Shown here one piece after another: positions 1 through 8,980 of a stretch of 64,000 nt of DNA. The DNA comes from Rhodococcus opacus. GTDB lineage: Bacteria > Actinomycetota > Actinomycetes > Mycobacteriales > Mycobacteriaceae. Within the stretch, counting starts at the first letter, position 1. Each line of letters opens with the position of its first letter. The stretch spans positions 186,001 through 250,000 of the forward strand of contig NZ_JAAXPA010000004.1 of NCBI RefSeq assembly GCF_012396235.1, given 5' to 3'. A model generated the notes under the pieces. That model was not told the origin of the DNA, searched no databases, and saw nothing but the letters and a program-made list of their open reading frames with translations. Both the position numbers and the translations under genes were made by a program.

Positions 1-1050
1 GATGGCGTTGCCGTAGAGGGTTTCGCGTAGCCCCGCGACGAACGTGTCGTAGGCCTGCGCCATGTCGCCACCGACGATCACGACCTCCGGGTTGAGGAGG
101 TTGATCGCGCCCGACAGGACCTCGCCGATCTGCCGCCCGCTCTCACGGATCATCCGCCGCGCCTCGGCGTCCCCGGCGAGGGCGAGCGTGATCACGTCGC
201 GGATGTGGGTGACTTCGCGTCCCTGCTCCTGCAGATTGCGGACCAGCGCCCACCCGCCGGCCACGGCCTCGATACAACCCACATCACCGCAGCGGCACAC
301 CACACCTTGTGCCGCTGCGGTTTTCGTGTGCCCGATTTCGCCCGCCGCGCCGAGGGCGCCCCGCTGGAGCACGCCACCGGACACGAGTCCGGCGCCCAGT
401 CCGGTCGACGCCTTGATGAGCAGCATGTCGGCGAAGTCGCGGCGTTCTCCGCGCCGCTCCGCCAGCACCATGACGTTGGCGTCGTTGTCGACGAAGACGG
501 GCGCGTCGGTGACGTCGGCGAGGAACGGCTGGAGGGGGACGCCGTCCCAGCCCGACATCATGGGGGAGTTCAGGCTGCACCCGCGTTCGGTGTCGACGGT
601 CCCGGGGAGGCTGATCCCGATCCCGACCGTCCGTCCCGCGGTCTCGCCCAGACTCTCGCGCAGCGCGATGAGGCGTTGCGCGATGACGGGCATCAGCTCG
701 GCCGGGCTGGTGCCGATCTCCTGCTCCACGTCCTCGGCGACGATGACGTCGCCGGCGAGGTCGCAGATGGCCAGCTGGGTGCGGCTCCGGCCGATGGCCG
801 CCGACAGCACGACACCGGCCTGAACGTGAAACGAGAGCTTCACCGGCGGCCGACCACCGGTCGAGACGCCCTCCTCGCGTTCGACGACGAGCCCCGACGC
901 CTGCAGCGAAGACACCCGGGCCGCGACAGCGGTGCGGGAGAGGCCGGTGAGGGTGCCGATCTCGGTGCGAGTCGTTGCTTGCCCTGCGCGAATGAGGGCG
1001 AAGACGTCGCCACCCGTCGCCGGGGAGGTCGTCGAGCGAGGCGTCCGCAT
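1..1050 (-). CDS. ROK-family transcriptional regulator, C-terminus cut by window edge
   Basis: The minus-strand frame is open from an ATG at 1050 (an in-frame ATG at 1059 is the alternative) to base 1, so about 350 codons are visible and the C-terminus is missing. The first 60 residues form a winged helix-turn-helix (TRTEIGTLTGLSRTAVAARV). The sugar-kinase-like ROK domain follows, with a GIGISLPG segment and the zinc-binding motif CRCGDVGCIE. ROK regulators are usually repressors that sense a sugar or sugar phosphate. The gene is divergent from zwf-edd-eda with 150 bp between, so it is a likely regulator of that operon (inference). No long competing frame on either strand has recognisable domains. 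Confidence 0.9.
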   Translation of the reverse strand, partial: MRTPRSTTSPATGGDVFALIRAGQATTRTEIGTLTGLSRTAVAARVSSLQASGLVVEREEGVSTGGRPPVKLSFHVQAGVVLSAAIGRSRTQLAICDLAGDVIVAEDVEQEIGTSPAELMPVIAQRLIALRESLGETAGRTVGIGISLPGTVDTERGCSLNSPMMSGWDGVPLQPFLADVTDAPVFVDNDANVMVLAERRGERRDFADMLLIKASTGLGAGLVSGGVLQRGALGAAGEIGHTKTAAAQGVVCRCGDVGCIEAVAGGWALVRNLQEQGREVTHIRDVITLALAGDAEARRMIRESGRQIGEVLSGAINLLNPEVVIVGGDMAQAYDTFVAGLRETLYGNAI

Positions 1051-1113
1051 GCAGGCCATTCAACCAACCGGACACGCGTCTGACAACGTAAGGCAGTGAT
1101 CTTTGTTCGCAAA

Positions 1114-1131
1114 AATACTTAAGTCTGTATT
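1114..1131. promoter_or_regulatory. inverted repeat AATAC-N8-GTATT in ROK/zwf intergenic region
   Basis: AATAC (1114-1118) and GTATT (1127-1131) are inverted around 8 bases that include the 8-bp palindrome ACTTAAGT (1117-1124). The right arm overlaps the proposed -35 of the zwf promoter. It could be the operator of the divergent ROK regulator. That is inference from position only. Confidence 0.35.
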
Positions 1132-1158
1132 GATCGAAAGCCAAAGGTCGCCTACTGT
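1130..1158 (+). promoter_or_regulatory. zwf operon promoter
   Basis: TTGATC (1130-1135) and TACTGT (1153-1158) are separated by 17 bp, a good fit to a housekeeping sigma-70 promoter, 44 bp before the zwf start. The -10 lies in the 9-mer GCCTACTGT (1150-1158). The same 9-mer occurs at the -10 of the sugar-transporter promoter (6501-6509). Confidence 0.5.
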
Positions 1159-1201
1159 CGTCTGTGACGGCCCACACATCCGGCTTTCAGAGGGAGATGA
1201 C

Positions 1202-2680
1202 ATGTCACCAGCGACCACCGTGGAACCGTGCGATTTCGTCGTGTTCGGCGGAACCGGCGACCTGGCGGTTCGTAAGCTGCTTCCCGCGCTCTACCTGCGC
1301 GATCGGGACGGCCAGCTGCCCGCCGAAACCCGCGTGATCGGTGCCTCGCGAGCCGGTCTCGACACCGACGGCTACCGCGACAAGGTGCGGGGAGAACTCG
1401 CGCGGTTCGTCTCCAGCGATCAGCTGGATTCGGACACCTGTGAGCGATTTCTCAATCGCCTCGAATACGTCTCCGTCGACGCCGCGGATCCGGCGAACTG
1501 GGCGGGCCTGGCGGAGTGCCTCGCGGCGCGGGAAGGGGCGATCCGGGTCTTCTACCTGGCCTGCGCTCCCGGTCTGTTCGGGCCGATCTGTGAGAACCTC
1601 GCCGTGAACGGTCTCGCCGACGCGCAGTCCCGCGTCGTGCTGGAGAAGCCGATCGGACACGACCTCGCCTCGGCCCGCGCCGTCAACGACGCGGTCGGCG
1701 CCGTGTTCGAGGAATCGCAGATCTTCCGCATCGACCACTACCTCGGCAAGGAAAGCGTCCAGAACCTTCTGGTCACGCGATTCGCCAACACGTTCCTCGA
1801 GCCGCTGTGGAACTCCTCGTCCATCGACCACGTGCAGATCAACGTCGCCGAGTCGCTCGGAGTCGGCAGTCGCGGCGGTTACTACGAGTCGGCGGGTGCC
1901 CTGCGCGACATGCTGCAGAACCACCTCCTGCAGATGCTCTGCCTCGTTGCGATGGAACCGCCCACCTACGTCGACCGCGAGACCGTGCGAGACGAGAAGC
2001 TCAAGGTCCTCCAGGCCCTCAAGCCGATGAGCCCACAGGACGTCGAACGCTGCACCGTCGCAGGCCAGTACGGCCCCGGACTGGCCGACGGGATCGCCGT
2101 CCCCGGCTACCAGGAGGACGTCGAGAACCCGGAGAGCGCCACCGAGACGTTCATCGCCGTCAAGGCCGAGATCCAGAACTGGCGTTGGGCCGGCGTGCCG
2201 TTCTACCTGCGCACCGGCAAGCGCATGGACCGACGCTGCTCGGAGATCGTGGTGCAGTTCAAGCCCGTCCCGCACCCCATGTTCCCCGGCAGCGAGGGCC
2301 ACAGCGAACCCAACCGCCTAGTCATCCAGTTGCAGCCCCACGAAGGCATGCGGCTGCACATGACGGCGAAGGAACCCGGACCCGGCGGTATCCGGCTCAA
2401 GCCGGTGTCGTTGGACCTCAACTACATCGAAACGTTCAAGCGCCCGTCGCCCGACGCCTACGAGCGGCTGCTGATGGACGTGGTCCGGGGCAACCCGACC
2501 CTGTTCATGCGCCGCGACGAGGTCGAGGCCGCCTGGGAGTGGGTCGAGCAGATCCTCGTCGGCTGGAAGAAGTCCGACCGCGCCCCGCGCCGCTACCCGG
2601 CCGGCACCAACGGGCCCACCGACGCGACCACCCTGATCGAGCGCGACGGCCGCGCCTGGCACGAAGGAGTCACCGCATGA
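1202..2680 (+). CDS. zwf: glucose-6-phosphate 1-dehydrogenase
   Basis: 492 aa, the usual length. It oxidises glucose 6-phosphate to 6-phosphogluconolactone with reduction of NAD(P)+. The N-terminus has the Rossmann motif [16 protein letters not shown]. The active-site signature RIDHYLGKE is near residue 180, and EKPIGHD precedes it. The start ATG follows AGGGAGATGAC; an upstream in-frame ATG at 1103 would add 33 unrelated residues. The stop overlaps the edd start by 4 nt (ATGA), so the two are translationally coupled. No 6-phosphogluconolactonase gene lies in this window, so that step must be supplied elsewhere or occur spontaneously. Confidence 0.97.
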   Translation: MSPATTVEPCDFVVFGGTGDLAVRKLLPALYLRDRDGQLPAETRVIGASRAGLDTDGYRDKVRGELARFVSSDQLDSDTCERFLNRLEYVSVDAADPANWAGLAECLAAREGAIRVFYLACAPGLFGPICENLAVNGLADAQSRVVLEKPIGHDLASARAVNDAVGAVFEESQIFRIDHYLGKESVQNLLVTRFANTFLEPLWNSSSIDHVQINVAESLGVGSRGGYYESAGALRDMLQNHLLQMLCLVAMEPPTYVDRETVRDEKLKVLQALKPMSPQDVERCTVAGQYGPGLADGIAVPGYQEDVENPESATETFIAVKAEIQNWRWAGVPFYLRTGKRMDRRCSEIVVQFKPVPHPMFPGSEGHSEPNRLVIQLQPHEGMRLHMTAKEPGPGGIRLKPVSLDLNYIETFKRPSPDAYERLLMDVVRGNPTLFMRRDEVEAAWEWVEQILVGWKKSDRAPRRYPAGTNGPTDATTLIERDGRAWHEGVTA

Positions 2681-4530
2681 CCGACGCACCCACACCGACG
2701 GCCGACGTGCACCCCGTCCTCGCGGCCGTCACCGAACGCATCATCGAGCGCAGCAAACCCGAGCGGACGATCTACCTCGACCGCATCCGGGCGGCGGGGG
2801 ACCGCGGCCCGGCGCGCGGCAAGCTGGCCTGCGCGAACCTCGCGCACGGCTTCGCCGCGTCCGGCCCGGCCGACAAGAAGGCGCTGCGCAGCTTCGTCAA
2901 GCCCAACATCGCGATCGTCTCGTCGTACAACGACATGCTGTCGGCGCACCAGCCGTTCGAGCACTTCCCGCGGCAGCTGAAGGCCGCGGTCATGGAGGCC
3001 GGTGGCATCGCCCAGTTCGCCGGTGGTGTCCCCGCGATGTGCGACGGCATCACCCAGGGCCGCGACGGCATGCAGCTGTCGCTGTTCAGCCGCGACGTCA
3101 TCGCGATGGCGACGGCGATCGGACTGTCCCACGACATGTTCGACGGCGCCCTCATGCTCGGTGTGTGCGACAAGATCGTGCCGGGGATGCTCATCGGCGC
3201 CCTGGGGTTCGGTCACCTGCCGACGATCTTCGTCCCGGCCGGGCCGATGACGTCCGGTCTGCCCAACAACGAGAAGTCGCGCGTGCGGCAGTTGTACGCG
3301 GAGGGCAAGGCCGAACGCGAGGAACTGCTCGACGCGGAGGCGGCGAGCTACCACGGCGCGGGCACGTGCACGTTCTTCGGCACTGCCAACTCCAACCAGC
3401 TCCTCATGGAGGTCATGGGCCTGCACCTGCCCGGATCGAGCTTCGTGAACCCCGGCACCCCGCTGCGTGAGGCCCTCACGTCGGAGGCGGGTAGGCGCGT
3501 CACCGGTCTCACCGCACTCGGCGACGACTACACGCCGGTCGGTGAGGTCGTGGACGAGAAGGCCGTGGTCAACGGTTGCGTGGCGTTGCTCGCCACCGGC
3601 GGTTCGACCAACCACACGATGCACCTCGTGGCGATCGCCCGCGCCGCCGGAATCATCCTCACGTGGGACGACCTGTCGGAACTGTCCGCGGTGGTGCCGC
3701 TGCTCGCCCGGATCTACCCCAACGGCTCGGCCGACGTGAACCACTTCCACGCGGCCGGCGGACTCGGCTACGTCGTGTCGTCGATGCTGGACGCGGGACT
3801 GCTGCACGAGGACGTGAAGACCGTCGTCGGCCCCGGGCTGCGCCGGTACACCGAGGAACCGAAGCTGTCGGGTGAGGGCGTCGAATGGCAGCCGGGCACG
3901 CGAATCAGCCTCGACACCAGCGTGTTGCGCGGACCGGAAGATCCGTTCGACGTCAACGGCGGGCTCAAGATGCTCACCGGAAACCTGGGTTCGTGCGTGA
4001 TGAAGACGTCGGCCGTCCACCCGGACCACCGCGTGGTGACCGCTCCGGCCAGGGTCTTCGACGATCAGCTCGACTTCCTCGCCGCGTTCGAGGCGGGCAC
4101 GCTGACCGGCGATTTCGTGGCCGTACTCCGGTACCAGGGCCCGCGCGCCAACGGGATGCCCGAATTGCACAAGCTCACACCGGTACTCGGCGTTCTGCAG
4201 GACCAGGGCCGGAAGGTCGCGCTGGTCACCGACGGCCGGATGTCCGGCGCCTCCGGGAAGGTTCCCGCGGCCATCCACCTCACCCCCGAGGCGGCCGCGG
4301 ACGGACCGCTCGCGCGTGTGCGTGACGGCGACGTCCTGACCGTCGACGCCGTGACCGGCTCCGTGAACGTGCACCTCGACGACGAGGAACTGGCCGCCCG
4401 CCCGGCGACCGGTCGTGCGCTCGGTGCCGACGAATGGGTCGGCACGGGGCGCGAACTCTTCGCCGGCCTGCGTGCCGCTGTCGGACCGGCCACCCAGGGC
4501 GCCAGCGTTTTCCACCCCCAACCCGTCTAA
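2677..4530 (+). CDS. edd: phosphogluconate dehydratase (Entner-Doudoroff)
   Basis: 617 aa, of the IlvD/Edd family. It dehydrates 6-phosphogluconate to 2-keto-3-deoxy-6-phosphogluconate using a [4Fe-4S] cluster. Family blocks visible in order are [59 protein letters not shown] and the C-terminal [14 protein letters not shown]. The cysteines in CDG, CDK and GTCT are the expected cluster ligands. The 4-nt overlap with zwf sets the start. An in-frame extension upstream to 1807 is only a shadow of zwf. eda follows after 11 nt, so the three genes form one Entner-Doudoroff operon. Confidence 0.97.
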   Translation: MTDAPTPTADVHPVLAAVTERIIERSKPERTIYLDRIRAAGDRGPARGKLACANLAHGFAASGPADKKALRSFVKPNIAIVSSYNDMLSAHQPFEHFPRQLKAAVMEAGGIAQFAGGVPAMCDGITQGRDGMQLSLFSRDVIAMATAIGLSHDMFDGALMLGVCDKIVPGMLIGALGFGHLPTIFVPAGPMTSGLPNNEKSRVRQLYAEGKAEREELLDAEAASYHGAGTCTFFGTANSNQLLMEVMGLHLPGSSFVNPGTPLREALTSEAGRRVTGLTALGDDYTPVGEVVDEKAVVNGCVALLATGGSTNHTMHLVAIARAAGIILTWDDLSELSAVVPLLARIYPNGSADVNHFHAAGGLGYVVSSMLDAGLLHEDVKTVVGPGLRRYTEEPKLSGEGVEWQPGTRISLDTSVLRGPEDPFDVNGGLKMLTGNLGSCVMKTSAVHPDHRVVTAPARVFDDQLDFLAAFEAGTLTGDFVAVLRYQGPRANGMPELHKLTPVLGVLQDQGRKVALVTDGRMSGASGKVPAAIHLTPEAAADGPLARVRDGDVLTVDAVTGSVNVHLDDEELAARPATGRALGADEWVGTGRELFAGLRAAVGPATQGASVFHPQPV

Positions 4531-4541
4531 GGAGTATCTCA

Positions 4542-5168
4542 GTGACGAACAGCCCCTCCCTCCTCGACCGCGTCCCGGTCATCCCCGTCGTCGTCGTGGA
4601 CGACCTCGGCGACGCAGTGCCGGTGGCCCGCGCCCTGGTGGCCGGCGGCATCCCGATGATCGAACTGACCCTGCGCACGCCGTGTGCTCTCGACGCCATC
4701 AAGGCGATCGCGAACGAGGTGCCGGAGATCCGCGTCGGCGCGGGCACGATCGTGGAACCGGTGCAGGCCGCGCAGGCGGCCGAAGCGGGAGCACAGTTCC
4801 TGGTCTCGCCGGGTAGCACCGAAACTCTGCTGAAGGCGATGACGGACACCGGACTGCCACACCTCCCGGGCGCGGCGACGGTCTCCGAGGTGCTCTTCCT
4901 GCTCGAGCGCGGCTATCGCGAACTCAAGTTCTTCCCCGCCGAGGCGTCGGGTGGCGCGAAGTTCCTCGGCTCGATCCACTCACCCGTTCCGGCGGCACGG
5001 TTCTGCCCCACCGGCGGTATCTCGACGTCGAACGTCGGGGACTACCTGTCGCTGCCCAACGTCGGCTGCGTCGGTGGATCCTGGCTCACACCCGCCGACG
5101 CCGTGAAGCAGAAGGACTGGGACCGGATCAGCGGCCTCGCGCGTGAGGCGGCGGCACTCGCCCGGTAG
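4542..5168 (+). CDS. eda: KDPG aldolase
   Basis: 208 aa, close to the 213 aa of the E. coli enzyme. It cleaves 2-keto-3-deoxy-6-phosphogluconate to pyruvate and glyceraldehyde 3-phosphate. Visible are the class I aldolase blocks TLRTPCALDAI (with the conserved Arg), VGAGTIVEP, FLVSPGSTE and LKFFPAEASGG, the last holding the Schiff-base lysine. The start is GTG at 4542 after AAGGAG (4529-4534), 11 nt after the edd stop. It is the last gene of the zwf-edd-eda operon. Confidence 0.96.
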   Translation: MTNSPSLLDRVPVIPVVVVDDLGDAVPVARALVAGGIPMIELTLRTPCALDAIKAIANEVPEIRVGAGTIVEPVQAAQAAEAGAQFLVSPGSTETLLKAMTDTGLPHLPGAATVSEVLFLLERGYRELKFFPAEASGGAKFLGSIHSPVPAARFCPTGGISTSNVGDYLSLPNVGCVGGSWLTPADAVKQKDWDRISGLAREAAALAR

Positions 5169-5197
5169 CGCGAGAAGCGGCGCGGTACGGTGATGTC

Positions 5198-6376
5198 GTG
5201 CGCGACAGTGACAACGGTGACTCCCCGAGGCCGGGTTCTCAGTCCTCGCTGAAGTCCGCCAACCAGCACCGTGTGGTCCGCGCGCTCCAGACGTCGGGTG
5301 AGCTCACCCAGGCGGAGATCGCGCGCCGCACCGGGCTGGCGCCCGCCACCGTGTCCAACATGGTCAAGGAATTGACCGCGGCCGGGATGGTTGCCGTGCC
5401 GGGCGGCGACCACCCGGGCCAGCGGGGCCGTGCGGTGAAGCTGACCCGCAAGATGGGGCTCGCCGTCGGGATCGACTTCGGGCATCGCCATCTCACCGTG
5501 GCCGTCGCCGACATGGCACATGAGGTGCTCGCCGAGGAGCGCGTCGAACTCGGTGCGGGGCACCGCGCCGCGGACGGCGTGGTGCAGGCGGGCGCCCTTC
5601 TCGACGCGGCGCTCGATCGCCTCGGCTGCGACCGTACGTCCGTCCTCGCGGTCGGGATGGGTCTGCCCGCTCCGCTCGAGACCGACACCGGCGAGGTCGG
5701 TGGCCCGTCGATCCTCCCGGGGTGGGTCGGTGTCGATGCGGCCGCCATCGCGTCGGAGTATCTCGGCACCGCGGTGCAGGTCGACAACGACGCGAACCTC
5801 GGCGTGCTCGCCGAGCACATGTGGGGAGCGGGCCGCGGAACCACCGATCTCGCCTACATCAAACTGTCCGACGGAGTCGGTGCCGGCCTCGTCCTCGACG
5901 GCCGGCTGTACCGCGGAAGAGGCGGCACCGCAGGCGAAATCGGCCACCTGACCCTCGACGAGTTCGGTCAGGTATGCCGCTGCGGCAACCGCGGCTGCCT
6001 CGAGACCCTCGTCGCCTCGCACGTCGTGATCGGGTTGCTCGCCCCGAGTCGCGGTCCCGATCTCACCATCGCCGACATCGTCGCGATGGCCGAGGGCGGT
6101 GACGCCGCCTGCATCCGGGTGCTCGCCGACACAGGGCGGCACGTCGGCGTCGCGGTAGCGAGCCTGTGCAACCTCGTCAATCCCGAACGACTCGTCATCG
6201 GCGGCGAACTCGCGCTGGCCGGCGAACTTCTGCTCGGGCCGATGCGCGAGGTGGTGGGCCGCTACGCGGTGCCCAGTGCGGTCCGTTCCCTGGACATCCG
6301 CGTGGCCGAACTCGGCCCGCGGGCGCAGGTGCTCGGCGCCGTCGCGCTGGGTCTGCGATCTGCGCTTCCGGCCTGA
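5198..6376 (+). CDS. ROK-family transcriptional regulator
   Basis: 392 aa with a GTG start. An N-terminal winged helix (LTQAEIARRTGLAPATVSNM) precedes a full ROK domain with GIDFGHRHLTVAV, a DNDANLG segment, the GEIGHL block and the zinc motif CRCGNRGCLE. It follows eda by 29 bp in the same direction and precedes the sugar-transporter gene. It is the second ROK regulator flanking the Entner-Doudoroff operon. It probably responds to a sugar and controls either eda-side genes or the transporter promoter, where an inverted repeat lies at 6429-6444 (inference). Confidence 0.9.
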   Translation: MRDSDNGDSPRPGSQSSLKSANQHRVVRALQTSGELTQAEIARRTGLAPATVSNMVKELTAAGMVAVPGGDHPGQRGRAVKLTRKMGLAVGIDFGHRHLTVAVADMAHEVLAEERVELGAGHRAADGVVQAGALLDAALDRLGCDRTSVLAVGMGLPAPLETDTGEVGGPSILPGWVGVDAAAIASEYLGTAVQVDNDANLGVLAEHMWGAGRGTTDLAYIKLSDGVGAGLVLDGRLYRGRGGTAGEIGHLTLDEFGQVCRCGNRGCLETLVASHVVIGLLAPSRGPDLTIADIVAMAEGGDAACIRVLADTGRHVGVAVASLCNLVNPERLVIGGELALAGELLLGPMREVVGRYAVPSAVRSLDIRVAELGPRAQVLGAVALGLRSALPA

Positions 6377-6428
6377 CTGTTCGCCGCTGAATTCGCTCCT
6401 CTCGCGGACAAGGCTCTGCCGCCTTGAG

Positions 6429-6444
6429 TGTTCATCAGTGAACA
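6429..6444. promoter_or_regulatory. inverted repeat TGTTCA-N4-TGAACA, possible operator
   Basis: Perfect 6-bp arms around TCAG, about 36 bp upstream of the transporter -35. TGTGTTC recurs in the same leader at 6468-6474, 6491-6497 and 6507-6513. The position suggests an operator for the adjacent ROK regulator or for a carbon regulator. The protein that binds is not known. Confidence 0.45.
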
Positions 6445-6479
6445 TAAATCGGTCATATCCGTCTATCTGTGTTCATGTC

Positions 6480-6509
6480 TTGACGATTCCTGTGTTCGTT
6501 GCCTACTGT
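6480..6509 (+). promoter_or_regulatory. sugar transporter promoter
   Basis: TTGACG (6480-6485), an 18-bp spacer and TACTGT (6504-6509) give a reasonable sigma-70 promoter about 84 bp before the transporter start. Two of the TGTGTTC repeats overlap it. Confidence 0.45.
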
Positions 6510-6592
6510 GTTCCACACCACAACGAATGCGCTCTCGCGCAGGCCTCGGCTCGATCCGAGTCTTGATCACCCCCTTGCTCACGAGGAGTCCC

Positions 6593-8044
6593 ATGACTGA
6601 AAACGTCCTGTTGCCCGGCGCGGAATCGCCCGGCGACACAGCAGAGGGCACTTCGGTTCCCGTCCGTATCGCGGTCGTCGCCGCACTCGGCGGGTTGCTG
6701 TTCGGCTACGACAGTGCGGTGATCAACGGCGCGGTGTCGGCGATCGAGGGCAAGTTCCAGGTCGATTCCGCTCTCCTCGGATTCGCGATCGCCTCGGCGC
6801 TGCTGGGGGCCGCGGCGGGAGCGATGCTGGCCGGCCGGATCGCCGACCGGTACGGACGCCTCGTCACCATGCGGGCCGCTGCCGTGATGTTCCTGCTGAG
6901 CGCCATCGGCACCGGATTCGCGGCCAACGTCGAGATGTTGGTGACGTTCCGGATCGTCGGCGGCATCGGCGTGGGTCTGGCCTCGGTCATCGCACCCGCC
7001 TACATCGCCGAGATCTCGCCCGCCCGGGTGCGGGGACGTCTCGGGTCGCTGCAGCAACTCGCGATCGTCACGGGCATCTTCGTCTCGCTCCTGGTCGACT
7101 ACGCCCTCGCTGCCCTCGCCGGCGGGTCGCAGGAAGAACTCTGGTTCGGGCTCGAGGCCTGGCGCTGGATGTTCCTCGCGATGTGCGTGCCCGCACTGGC
7201 CTACGGACTGCTGTCGCTGACGATTCCCGAATCCCCCCGCTATCTGATCGCCCAGGGCCGCCTCGGCGAGGCCCGCGGCATCCTCGCGGTCCTGCTCGGC
7301 GAGAAGGGCCTGGACCTCAAGATCGAGAGCATCCGCTCGACGCTGGCCCGTGAGACGCAACCGTCGATCCGTGATCTGAAGGGCTCCGCGTTCGGCCTGA
7401 TGCCGATCGTGTGGATCGGCATCGGACTCTCCGTCTTCCAGCAGTTCGTCGGTATCAACGTGATCTTCTACTACTCCAGCGTCCTGTGGCAGGCCGTCGG
7501 TTTCGACGAGGGCAGCTCGCTGCAGATCACGGTCATCACGTCGGTGGTCAACATCGCCACCACCCTCATCGCCATCGCGTACATCGACCGTGTGGGCCGG
7601 CGACCGCTGCTGATCATCGGCTCCGCCGGTATGGCCGTGACGCTCGCGACCATGGCGTTCATCTTCGGAACCGCGTCCACCACCGTCGTGGACGGCGTCA
7701 CGACGCCGCACCTGACCGGACTGCAGGGCCCGATCGCCCTCGTCGCCGCCAACCTCTTCGTGGTGGCCTTCGGAATGTCCTGGGGTCCCGTGGTGTGGGT
7801 CCTGCTCGGCGAGGCGTTCCCCAACCGCATCCGCGCCGCCGCCCTCTCCCTCGCGGCGGGCGCCCAGTGGGCCGCGAACTGGCTCATCACCGTGACATTC
7901 CCGTCGATGAAGGACTTCTCGCTGGGAATCTCCTACGGCTTCTACGCCGTGTGCGCCGTGCTGTCACTCGTCTTCGTTTTGCGCTGGGTCAAGGAGACGA
8001 AGGGCGTGGAACTCGAAGCCATGCAATCGGATTCGGTCGCATAA
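6593..8044 (+). CDS. sugar:proton symporter, MFS sugar porter family
   Basis: 483 aa inner-membrane carrier with about 12 membrane segments. Sugar porter signatures are LLFGYDSAVINGAV in TM1, DRYGR after TM2, PESPRYLIAQGR at the end of the first half, QQFVGINVIFYYS in TM7 and WVLLGEAFPNRIR after TM10. These are shared with XylE/GalP/GLUT-type transporters. The substrate cannot be read from sequence; glucose or a related hexose fits the Entner-Doudoroff context. The start follows GAGGAGTCCC. A strong hairpin terminator lies 22 bp past the stop. Confidence 0.93.
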   Translation: MTENVLLPGAESPGDTAEGTSVPVRIAVVAALGGLLFGYDSAVINGAVSAIEGKFQVDSALLGFAIASALLGAAAGAMLAGRIADRYGRLVTMRAAAVMFLLSAIGTGFAANVEMLVTFRIVGGIGVGLASVIAPAYIAEISPARVRGRLGSLQQLAIVTGIFVSLLVDYALAALAGGSQEELWFGLEAWRWMFLAMCVPALAYGLLSLTIPESPRYLIAQGRLGEARGILAVLLGEKGLDLKIESIRSTLARETQPSIRDLKGSAFGLMPIVWIGIGLSVFQQFVGINVIFYYSSVLWQAVGFDEGSSLQITVITSVVNIATTLIAIAYIDRVGRRPLLIIGSAGMAVTLATMAFIFGTASTTVVDGVTTPHLTGLQGPIALVAANLFVVAFGMSWGPVVWVLLGEAFPNRIRAAALSLAAGAQWAANWLITVTFPSMKDFSLGISYGFYAVCAVLSLVFVLRWVKETKGVELEAMQSDSVA

Positions 8045-8065
8045 GACTCACCGAGCTGTGAGAAA

Positions 8066-8096
8066 GGCACCCGCGAGTACCTCACTCGTGGGTGTC
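8066..8096. terminator. rho-independent terminator after the sugar transporter
   Basis: A 13-bp stem with two G-U pairs (8066-8078 with 8084-8096) and a 5-nt loop, followed by TTCTTC on the plus strand. On the minus strand it is followed by CTTTCTC, so it may also end the convergent GntR transcript, whose stop codon lies in it. Confidence 0.75.
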
Positions 8097-8813
8097 TTCT
8101 TCGTCCTTCATCTGCTCGACTGCCGTCGCGGATTCGCTCACGATCGCGCGCATGGCCGCCTCCGCCGCGTCGGCGTCGCCCATCTGAATGGACGACGCCA
8201 CCACGCCGTGCAGGCGGATTGCTTCGGTCTCGGCGACGTGCGGCATCAGTGAGTGCCGGGTGCGGCCCTCGAGCACCTCCACGACGATCTGCGACATCGC
8301 GCGCAACAGGGGATTCCCCGACGCGGTCAGCAGTGTGCGGTGAAAATCGGAGTCGTGGGCCAAATAGGCGTCCGTGTCCGCGGCGCGGGACGTCGACGAC
8401 ATTCCGATGACGGCCGCCGTCAGCGCCCCGCACTGTTCCGGTGTCGCCCGGGTTGCCGCGAGACGCGCGGCGAGCGGTTCGATACCCGACCGCAGTTCGC
8501 TCAGGCTCGACAGCTGTTCGAACCGCTGCGGGCCGGCCAACTTCCACCGAATCACGCTCGGATCCAGTGAATTCCAGTGCTCCTCGCCCAGGACGGTGAT
8601 CCCGACGCGACGTCGGACGGCCAGCAGGCCGAGCGATTCGAGAACGCGGACCACCTCGCGGACGACGGTGCGGGAGACGGAGTACTGGGTGACCACGTCG
8701 TCGGCGGAGATCCGGGTGCCGGGTGCGACGACTCCGGCCACGATGTCGCTACCGAGCCGATCGAGCACCGTTTCGTGCAATTGCCGGTACTCGCCGCCGT
8801 CTGCGTTGGTCAT
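8082..8813 (-). CDS. GntR-family (FadR/FCD subfamily) regulator, probably of gluconate genes
   Basis: 243 aa. The N-terminal winged helix carries ISADDVVTQYSVSRTVVREV. The C-terminal FCD helical domain has DSDFHRTLLTASGNP and later His residues expected to bind a metal and a carboxylate ligand. It is divergent from the gluconate permease-gluconokinase pair with 167 bp between. FCD regulators of such pairs commonly repress and are released by gluconate or a phosphorylated derivative (family knowledge). A 13-bp palindrome in the intergenic region is a candidate operator. Confidence 0.9.
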   Translation of the reverse strand: MTNADGGEYRQLHETVLDRLGSDIVAGVVAPGTRISADDVVTQYSVSRTVVREVVRVLESLGLLAVRRRVGITVLGEEHWNSLDPSVIRWKLAGPQRFEQLSSLSELRSGIEPLAARLAATRATPEQCGALTAAVIGMSSTSRAADTDAYLAHDSDFHRTLLTASGNPLLRAMSQIVVEVLEGRTRHSLMPHVAETEAIRLHGVVASSIQMGDADAAEAAMRAIVSESATAVEQMKDEEDTHE

Positions 8814-8871
8814 CCGCCGATGTTCCCACGGCTGCCCCCATTGAACACACGTTGGCGCGCGATTCAGACTC

Positions 8872-8884
8872 TAAGTAGTACTTA
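8872..8884. promoter_or_regulatory. palindrome TAAGTAGTACTTA, candidate GntR operator
   Basis: A perfect 13-bp palindrome between gntR and gntP. Its GT...AC core resembles FadR-type operators. A second inverted repeat, TCATA-N5-TATGA, lies at 8904-8918. No unambiguous -10/-35 pair was found here. Confidence 0.5.
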
Positions 8885-8980
8885 ATTGGGTTCGGCCTTG
8901 AAATCATATGGTTTATGAGGCAGAGTGACCTGAGTCACGAACAAGGGTCATTCCATCACCGATCTCCCTGGAGCAACAGA

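Noticed and set aside
284..1177. 297-codon minus-strand open frame over the ROK regulator
   Set aside because: The true ROK frame runs off the window edge without a stop. This other frame lacks ROK motifs.
1807..2676. N-terminal extension of edd into zwf
   Set aside because: Shadow of zwf; edd homology starts at the ATG at 2677.
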